From positions 1 through 10,418 of the forward strand of contig JAOPUS010000066.1 in NCBI GenBank assembly GCA_025963345.1: 10,418 nucleotides of DNA, read 5' to 3'. Source of the stretch: Blastococcus sp. (GTDB taxonomy: Bacteria; Actinomycetota; Actinomycetes; Mycobacteriales; Geodermatophilaceae). Numbering within the stretch: position 1 is the first letter of the stretch; each line of letters starts with the position of its first letter. The notes below the pieces were generated by a model that worked only from the letters and a program-made list of their open reading frames with translations, was not told the origin of the DNA and did no database searches. Positions 6,160 through 10,418 of the stretch are shown here, in pieces. The translations under genes were made by a program, and so were the position numbers.

Positions 6160-7343
6160 GCCTGCGCCCCCTGCCGCTGGTCGGTACTGCCCGGGGGCGG
6201 GGTCGGGACCACGCCGGTGCTGCCGTCACCGGCGGTCGGACCGCCGGCCGGTGCCGCGGACCCGCCGGCAGCCGAGCGGCGGGCCACCCGCCGCGCGATC
6301 TCGTTGGCCACGACGACGGCGAGCACGATCGTGCCCTGGACGATCGTCACGACCGAGGACGGGTAGTCGGCGATCTGCAGCGGGACCAGCGACCGGTCGA
6401 GGAAGGCGAACAGCAGCGCCGCGAGGGCGATGCCGAGCGGCTTGTTGCGGCCCAGCAGCGCCACGGCGATCCCGAGGAAGCCCAGCCCGGCGGTGAAGTC
6501 GGTCGTGTACGAGTGGGTGTTCCCGAGCAGGTCCGGCAGGCCGATGAGGCCGGCGACCGCACCCGAGAGCAGCATCGTCTTGATGACCATCGAGCGGGCG
6601 TTCACGCCGCTCGCACTGGCCGCCGACGGCGACATCCCGCTGGCCTTCAGGTCGAAACCGAACCGCGTGCGGTTGAGCAGGACGGCGATCAGGATGCCGA
6701 CCACCGCGGCGACCAGCAGGAAGCCGTAGAGCTGGCGCGGCGGGTTCGCCAGGCCGAAGACGTCGAAGATCCCGTTGAGCCCCGGCATCTGGCCCGACGG
6801 CGGGATGTCCGCGGTGGCGATGATCGACGCACCCTCGGGGCTCCCCCGGAACGGCCCGGTGAGCAGGTAGGACGCCGTCCCGAGGGCGATGAAGTTCAGC
6901 ATGATCGAGCTGATGACCTCGCTCACCCCCCGGGTCACCTTGAGCACCGCGACGATGCCCGCCCAGAACGCGGCGACGACCATGGCCACCACGATGATCA
7001 GCCCGATGTGCAGTGGGGCCGGCAGGCTCACCGCAGCGCCCACGGCAGCCGCGACGATCGTGGCGAGCCGGTACTGACCCTCCACGCCGATGTTGAACAG
7101 GCCCATGCGGAAGGCGATCGCCACCGCGAGACCGGCCAGGAACAGCGGGATGGCACGGTTGACGATCACCACCATGGCGGTGACCTGCTGGCTGGGGCTG
7201 TCCCCGAAGTTCAGCATCACGCTGAAGACGTCGAACGGGTTCACCGCCAGGGCGGCCATGACCGCCGAGGAGATGACCAGCGCGACGACGACGGCCAGGA
7301 CGGGCGCGAGCAGGGCCGGTCCGAGCCGGCGAAGGGCGTTCAT
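6156..7343 (-). CDS. Nucleoside ABC importer permease 1 (BmpB/NupP-like)
   Basis: First membrane subunit of the importer, 395 aa. It has the motif FRMGLFNIGVEGQ (78-90), a conserved MLNFIALGTASYL (148-160), FGFDLKASGMSPSAASASGVN (228-248) and hydrophobic segments spread over residues 9-345. The last 44 residues or so (352-395) form a basic and then Gly/Pro/Ala/Thr-rich tail that looks unstructured and cytoplasmic, and is not a core part of the family. I chose the ATG at 7343 (MNALRRLGPA) because it overlaps the ATPase stop as ATGA and begins right before the first membrane helix. The upstream extension in the same frame is arginine-rich and is the ATPase read out of frame. It works with permease 2 and the tandem ATPase. 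Confidence 0.93.
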   Translation of the reverse strand: MNALRRLGPALLAPVLAVVVALVISSAVMAALAVNPFDVFSVMLNFGDSPSQQVTAMVVIVNRAIPLFLAGLAVAIAFRMGLFNIGVEGQYRLATIVAAAVGAAVSLPAPLHIGLIIVVAMVVAAFWAGIVAVLKVTRGVSEVISSIMLNFIALGTASYLLTGPFRGSPEGASIIATADIPPSGQMPGLNGIFDVFGLANPPRQLYGFLLVAAVVGILIAVLLNRTRFGFDLKASGMSPSAASASGVNARSMVIKTMLLSGAVAGLIGLPDLLGNTHSYTTDFTAGLGFLGIAVALLGRNKPLGIALAALLFAFLDRSLVPLQIADYPSSVVTIVQGTIVLAVVVANEIARRVARRSAAGGSAAPAGGPTAGDGSTGVVPTPPPGSTDQRQGAQA

Positions 7344-8920
7344 GCGGCACCCGCCGTCCCGTGTGCCCCGGTCATGTGGCCGCCGAGCTGCTCGGGCGTG
7401 CACGAGGCGGGGTCGAGCGTGCCGACCAGCCGGCCGCGCAGCATCACGTGCAGCGTGTCCGACAGCCCGATCAGCTCGTCGAGGTCGGCCGAGATCAGCA
7501 GGATCGCCATCCCTTCGGCTCGTGCGTCCTTGAGCAGTTCCCAGATCGCCGCCTGGGCGCCGACGTCCACCCCGCGCGTGGGATGGGCGGCGACCAGCAG
7601 CCGCGGCTTCGACTCCATCTCGCGGCCGACGATCAGCTTCTGCTGGTTGCCACCGGACAGCGCGAGCGCGAGGGTGTCCGGGCCCGGTGCGCGGACGTCG
7701 TAGTCCTTCATGATCCGCTCGGTGTCGGCCCGAGCGGCCGTGCGGTCGATGAACCAGCCCTTGGCCGCCGGCGGCCGGGTCTGGTGACCGAGGATGCGGT
7801 TCTCCCAGAGCGTGCCCTCGAGCAGCATCCCCTGGCGGTGCCGGTCCTCGGGGATGAACCCGAAGCCCGCCTCCCGGCGGGCCCGGGTGCTCCAGGCGGT
7901 GATGTCCTGGTCGCCCACCAGGACGCTGCCGGCCGCGAGCGGCCGCAGGCCCATGACGGCGTCGACCAGTTCCGCCTGCCCGTTGCCCTCCACCCCGGCG
8001 ATGCCCACGACCTCGCCCTCGCGGACGGTGAGGTCGACGTGGTCGACAGCGGGCCGTCCGCCCGGGGTCGACACGGTCACGCCCCGCAGCTCGAGGACGA
8101 CGGTGTCACGGACGGTGGACGTCCGCGTCTCCGGCGAGGGCAGCTCGGAGCCGACCATCATCTCGGCCAGCTGGCGGGCGGTCGTCGTCTTCGGGTCGAC
8201 CTCGCCCACGGTGGTGCCGCGGCGGATGACGGTGATCGAGTCGGCGACCTTGCGGACCTCGTCGAGCTTGTGCGAGATGAAGATGACGGTGAGGCCCTCG
8301 CGCTTGAGCTCGGCGAGATTGCCGAACAGCTCGTCGACCTCCTGCGGCACGAGGACGGCGGTGGGCTCGTCGAGGATCAGCGTGGTCGCGCCGCGGTAGA
8401 GCACTTTGGCGATCTCGACGCGCTGCCGGTCGCCGACACCGAGGTGCTCGACGAGCTCGTCGGGGTCGAGGTCGAGGGCGTACCGCTCGGAGATCTCGCG
8501 GATCCGACGGCGCCCCTCGGCGAGATCCAGCCGGCCGCCTCGCGTGGGCTCGCTGCCCAGCACGATGTTCTCCAGGACCGTGAAGTTGTCGGCCAGCATG
8601 AAGTGCTGGTGGACCATGCCGATCCCGGCATCGATCGCGTCCGCAGGGCTACGGAAGGTGACCTCGCGGCCGTCGAGCAGGATCGTGCCCTCGTCCGGGC
8701 GGTGCATCCCGTAGAGGGTCTTCATCAGGGTCGACTTGCCGGCCCCGTTCTCACCGACGATCGCGTGCACCTCACCCCGGCGCACCCGCAGCTCGATGTT
8801 CCGGTTGGCGACGACGCCGGGGAAGCGCTTGGTGATTCCGCGCAGCTCCACTGCATACGGGGCGCCCTGGGCGGGCGCCCCCGCACCGGGGCTGCCACCG
8901 GTCACTCCTGGTGCGGCCAT
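7340..8920 (-). CDS. Nucleoside ABC importer ATPase, two fused nucleotide-binding domains (BmpB-class/NupO-like)
   Basis: Energising subunit of 526 aa with two ABC domains in one chain, as in ribose- and nucleoside-type importers. Domain 1 has an intact Walker A GENGAGKST (56-64), the MVHQHFML segment (102-109) that marks this family, a modified signature LGVGDRQRVEI (160-170), Walker B LILDEPTA (181-188) and SHKLDE (215-220). Domain 2 has a degenerate Walker A, GVEGNGQAEL (309-318), lacking the usual Lys-Ser/Thr, a canonical LSGGNQQK (421-428) and LLVAAHPTRGVD (441-452). Such asymmetry is known in this family, so only one composite site probably hydrolyses ATP well. The ATG at 8920 has a good ribosome binding site, GAGGGAGAGG (8927-8936), six bases away. 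A start further upstream would add an arginine-rich tail with no family match. The lipoprotein gene lies 309 bases upstream. Confidence 0.95.
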   Translation of the reverse strand: MAAPGVTGGSPGAGAPAQGAPYAVELRGITKRFPGVVANRNIELRVRRGEVHAIVGENGAGKSTLMKTLYGMHRPDEGTILLDGREVTFRSPADAIDAGIGMVHQHFMLADNFTVLENIVLGSEPTRGGRLDLAEGRRRIREISERYALDLDPDELVEHLGVGDRQRVEIAKVLYRGATTLILDEPTAVLVPQEVDELFGNLAELKREGLTVIFISHKLDEVRKVADSITVIRRGTTVGEVDPKTTTARQLAEMMVGSELPSPETRTSTVRDTVVLELRGVTVSTPGGRPAVDHVDLTVREGEVVGIAGVEGNGQAELVDAVMGLRPLAAGSVLVGDQDITAWSTRARREAGFGFIPEDRHRQGMLLEGTLWENRILGHQTRPPAAKGWFIDRTAARADTERIMKDYDVRAPGPDTLALALSGGNQQKLIVGREMESKPRLLVAAHPTRGVDVGAQAAIWELLKDARAEGMAILLISADLDELIGLSDTLHVMLRGRLVGTLDPASCTPEQLGGHMTGAHGTAGAA

Positions 8921-9126
8921 CGTCGGCCTCTCCCTCGGGTGCGCACGCGGGGTACGCGGCGCACGTCTGCTCGTCTGCATCGCCGAACGGCGGGGTCGAC
9001 CGTCGTCACGGGGTCGCCCGCGACCGGGCGCTACGTCGGGTGCGCACGGCATTCGGGCTGGCCGCATGATCCCGCACCCGGGGGGCCTGCTGGACGTCCG
9101 GCCCGGTTTTCCGCGGAAGGGAGTCC
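8921..9126. other. Spacer between hairpins and importer ATPase
   Basis: This is the part of the 309-base gap nearest the ATPase gene. It holds the ATPase ribosome binding site (8927-8936), a small hairpin CGCCCG-CGAC-CGGGCG at 9015-9030, and a short palindrome TTCCGCGGAA near 9110-9119. Open frames across it are arginine-rich shadows with no family resemblance, so I see no gene. I see no convincing promoter either, but one cannot be excluded in DNA this GC-rich. Confidence 0.5.
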
Positions 9127-9181
9127 GTCACCACGACGGCGGGCCCGGGCGTGGTGCGCCCGGACCCGCCGTCGTGGTGAC
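9127..9181 (-). terminator. Long hairpin (25-bp stem) downstream of the lipoprotein gene
   Basis: The arms at 9127-9151 and 9157-9181 pair over 25 bases with one mismatch (C9144 opposite A9164) around a five-base loop, TGGTG. It lies about 50 bases after the lipoprotein stop, in the direction of transcription. No run of U follows on the minus strand. Together with the hairpin at 9193-9223 it probably blocks 3' exonucleases or partly stops transcription. Either effect would make binding protein more abundant than the membrane subunits. The fold is visible in the sequence; the effect is inferred from similar layouts in other binding-protein operons. Confidence 0.7.
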
Positions 9182-9192
9182 CACCGATGCCA

Positions 9193-9223
9193 GACGCGGG
9201 CCCGCTCACCGTGGGCCCGCGTC
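9193..9223 (-). terminator. Hairpin (11-bp stem) just after the lipoprotein stop
   Basis: A perfect 11-base inverted repeat, GACGCGGGCCC (9193-9203) and GGGCCCGCGTC (9213-9223), encloses a nine-base loop. It begins six bases past the lipoprotein stop codon. No poly-U follows. It is the first of two consecutive hairpins in the gap before the importer ATPase gene and most likely acts as an mRNA-stabilising or attenuating structure. Confidence 0.65.
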
Positions 9224-9229
9224 CTGAGA

Positions 9230-10285
9230 TCAGCGGGTGGTCGGGACCTTGATCTCGCCGGCGATGATCTTCTTGCGGTAGTCGTCGATCTTGCCCTGGA
9301 TGTCGTCGATGAATCCGCCCGACTTGGCCAGGCCGACACCGTCGGTGGACAGGTCGTTGATGACGTCCTTGCCGCCGGCGACCGTGCCGTCGACGAAGTC
9401 ACCGATGTAGGCCTCGACCGCGTTGTCCACGCGCTTGAGCATCGACGTCATGATCACGGCCTTGAGGGTCTGGTCGTCCACGGTGTTGTACTGGTCGGAG
9501 TCGACACCGATCGCGCGCTTGTTCGACGCGGCGGCCGCCTGGAACACGCCGAGGCCGGAGCCGCCGGACGCGTGGTAGACGATGTCGGCACCCTTGTCGT
9601 ACATGCCCTGCGCTGCGATCTGGCCCTTGGCCGGGTCGTTGAAGCCGGTGAAGTCACCGGCCGGCGTCAGGTACTGCGACTCGATCTGGATGTCGGGCTT
9701 GACCGCCTTCGCCCCGGCGAAATAGCCCGCCTCGAACTTCTGGATGAGCGGGGTCTCGACGCCGCCCACGAATCCGATGTGGTCGGTCGTGGTCTTCAGT
9801 GCCGCGGCGACGCCGGCGAGGAAGGAGCCCTGCTCCTCGGCGAACAGCAGGCCGGTCAGGTTGCCGGCACCGATCTCGGCCACCGACGAGTCGATGATCG
9901 CGAACTTGGTGTCCGGATACTGCTTGGCCACGTCACCGATGATCTGGCCGTAGGCGAAGCCGACGGCAATGACGGGGTTGTACCCCTGGTCCGCGAGCTG
10001 GGTCAGCAGGTCGGCGCGGTTGGAAGCGTCGGAGTTCGGGCTGAGCTCGGAGACCTCGCCCCCGTTGTTCTTGATCGCTGCTTCGACGCCCGCGAAGGCG
10101 GAGTCGTTGAACGAACGGTCACCCCGACCGCCGGTGTCGTAGGCCAGGCCGATCTTGAGGTCACCGCCGCTGCTGCTGGCGCCGCTGGCGCTGCCGCTGC
10201 TCTTCTGGTCGCTCGCACAGGCCGCGAGGGCCAGGCTGCCGGCCAGCAGCAACGCCGCGGCCTTCGTCATCCGCGCTCGGCGCAA
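9230..10285 (-). CDS. BMP-family nucleoside-binding lipoprotein
   Basis: Extracytoplasmic, membrane-anchored binding protein of a nucleoside ABC importer, related to PnrA/TmpC, BmpA and Bacillus NupN. It has 351 aa. The N-terminus has a basic start, a hydrophobic stretch and the lipobox LAAC with lipidated Cys23, followed by a Ser/Gly linker (about 24-42). The mature domain has GGRGDRSFND (52-61), VGFAYGQIIGD (108-118), EEQGSFLAG (150-158), GFVGG (171-175), YDKGADIVYHASGGSGLGVF (229-248) and GVDSDQ (260-265), all typical of the family. I chose the TTG at 10285 because GAGGAG (10292-10297) lies six bases away. The ATG five codons later (10270) would leave that site about 21 bases off and trim the basic start. 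Two hairpins follow the stop, then the rest of the importer. The ligand is expected to be purine and/or pyrimidine nucleosides, from family and context. Confidence 0.95.
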   Translation of the reverse strand: MRRARMTKAAALLLAGSLALAACASDQKSSGSASGASSSGGDLKIGLAYDTGGRGDRSFNDSAFAGVEAAIKNNGGEVSELSPNSDASNRADLLTQLADQGYNPVIAVGFAYGQIIGDVAKQYPDTKFAIIDSSVAEIGAGNLTGLLFAEEQGSFLAGVAAALKTTTDHIGFVGGVETPLIQKFEAGYFAGAKAVKPDIQIESQYLTPAGDFTGFNDPAKGQIAAQGMYDKGADIVYHASGGSGLGVFQAAAASNKRAIGVDSDQYNTVDDQTLKAVIMTSMLKRVDNAVEAYIGDFVDGTVAGGKDVINDLSTDGVGLAKSGGFIDDIQGKIDDYRKKIIAGEIKVPTTR

Positions 10286-10291
10286 GACGAT

Positions 10292-10297
10292 CTCCTC
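10292..10297 (-). promoter_or_regulatory. Ribosome binding site selecting a TTG start
   Basis: GAGGAG on the minus strand ends six bases before the TTG at 10285. This spacing favours TTG over the in-frame ATG at 10270 and over any start further upstream. Confidence 0.7.
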
Positions 10298-10304
10298 TCT
10301 GGGA

Positions 10305-10333
10305 GGACGCGCCCATGGTGTCCAGGCGCGTCC
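10305..10333. promoter_or_regulatory. Inverted repeat in the leader of the lipoprotein gene
   Basis: A perfect 9-base inverted repeat, GGACGCGCC (10305-10313) and GGCGCGTCC (10325-10333), is separated by 11 bases. It sits directly upstream of the ribosome binding site. It could be an operator for a dimeric repressor, since the arms lie about two helical turns apart, or an RNA hairpin in the leader. Its right arm is also part of a direct repeat described separately. The symmetry is visible; the function is inferred. Confidence 0.4.
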
Positions 10334-10385
10334 CGATGGGTGCGGGTCTCGTGTGCCGCCGCGCCGCCCGGAGGCCAGGCGCGTC
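10322..10385. repeat. Direct repeat of 11 bases upstream of the lipoprotein gene
   Basis: CCAGGCGCGTC occurs at 10322-10332 and again at 10375-10385, in the same orientation and 53 bases apart, close to five helical turns. With the inverted arm at 10305-10313 there are three related copies of GGCGCGTC in about 80 bases. This could be a multi-site operator. GC-rich DNA produces such repeats by chance fairly often, so support is moderate. Confidence 0.4.
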
Positions 10386-10401
10386 AGCATGCGATCTGGG
10401 C

Positions 10402-10407
10402 ACGCTA
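10402..10407 (-). promoter_or_regulatory. Candidate -10 element for the importer/salvage genes
   Basis: TAGCGT on the minus strand, within GGTTAGCGTGCC, fits the loose actinobacterial TAnnnT -10 consensus. The matching -35 would fall outside the window, so this cannot be tested here. If real, transcription would begin near 10395 and give a leader of roughly 110 bases that contains the direct and inverted repeats. Confidence 0.25.
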
Positions 10408-10418
10408 ACCGCGGCCGC

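Noticed and set aside
9006..9209. Small minus-strand open frame in the gap before the importer ATPase
   Set aside because: It is largely made of the two hairpins, lacks a ribosome binding site and family resemblance, and has compositional bias expected from GC-rich non-coding DNA.
10286..10390. Lipoprotein start at the upstream ATG (10390)
   Set aside because: It would place about 35 polar, arginine-rich residues before the signal peptide, and it reads through the leader inverted repeat.
7361..10408. A 1015-residue plus-strand open frame, and other long plus-strand frames across the window
   Set aside because: They are antisense shadows of minus-strand genes in GC-rich DNA. They are rich in Arg, Gly, Ala, Asp and His, have no recognisable domain, and run through hairpins and intergenic DNA.
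10411..10418. GCGGCCGC palindrome at the window edge
   Set aside because: An isolated 8-base GC palindrome is expected by chance in such DNA, and nothing nearby supports a function.
1..10418. CRISPR arrays, tRNA or rRNA genes, insertion sequences, phage or toxin-antitoxin genes
   Set aside because: I looked for regular spaced repeats, cloverleaf features, transposase motifs and small paired genes, and saw none. All supported genes are transport or nucleoside salvage.

Overview
The window is GC-rich, gene-dense DNA from an actinobacterium. Codon third positions are mostly G or C, start codons include GTG and TTG, and neighbouring genes often share stop/start bases. Protein style and the cdd-deoA-add order, which as I recall is also found in mycobacteria, suggest a high-GC actinobacterium. 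Geodermatophilaceae (Blastococcus/Geodermatophilus/Modestobacter) is my best guess, from general impression only. All nine genes I can support lie on the minus strand, so transcription runs from the right end to the left end.

Right to left, the window opens with a leader region (10286-10418) holding an inverted repeat, a long direct repeat and a candidate -10. It precedes a BMP-family lipoprotein gene (9230-10285) that encodes the binding protein of a nucleoside ABC importer. Two strong hairpins (9127-9181 and 9193-9223) follow its stop. After a 309-base gap come four tightly coupled genes: the tandem-domain ATPase (7340-8920), permease 1 (6156-7343), permease 2 (4882-6159) and cytidine deaminase cdd (4469-4882). 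Pyrimidine-nucleoside/thymidine phosphorylase deoA (3198-4469) follows with a one-base overlap.

A 124-base gap then holds a 68-base near-palindrome (3121-3188). Next come an ABC-2 type exporter, made of an ATPase (2168-3073) and a permease (1347-2171), and adenosine deaminase add (256-1332). A hairpin that could be a terminator (223-251) ends the set. Positions 1-222 show two small hairpins and no convincing gene.

The core logic is uptake plus salvage. The lipoprotein captures nucleosides and the two-permease/one-ATPase complex imports them. Cdd turns cytidine into uridine, DeoA splits pyrimidine nucleosides into base and (deoxy)ribose-1-phosphate, and Add turns adenosine into inosine. This is established biology for these families. 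The part that does not fit the simple picture is the ABC-2 exporter between deoA and add, preceded by the large palindrome. I found no clearly new system. The points worth a second look are the exporter insertion, the palindromes, the leader of the lipoprotein gene and a few active-site substitutions.
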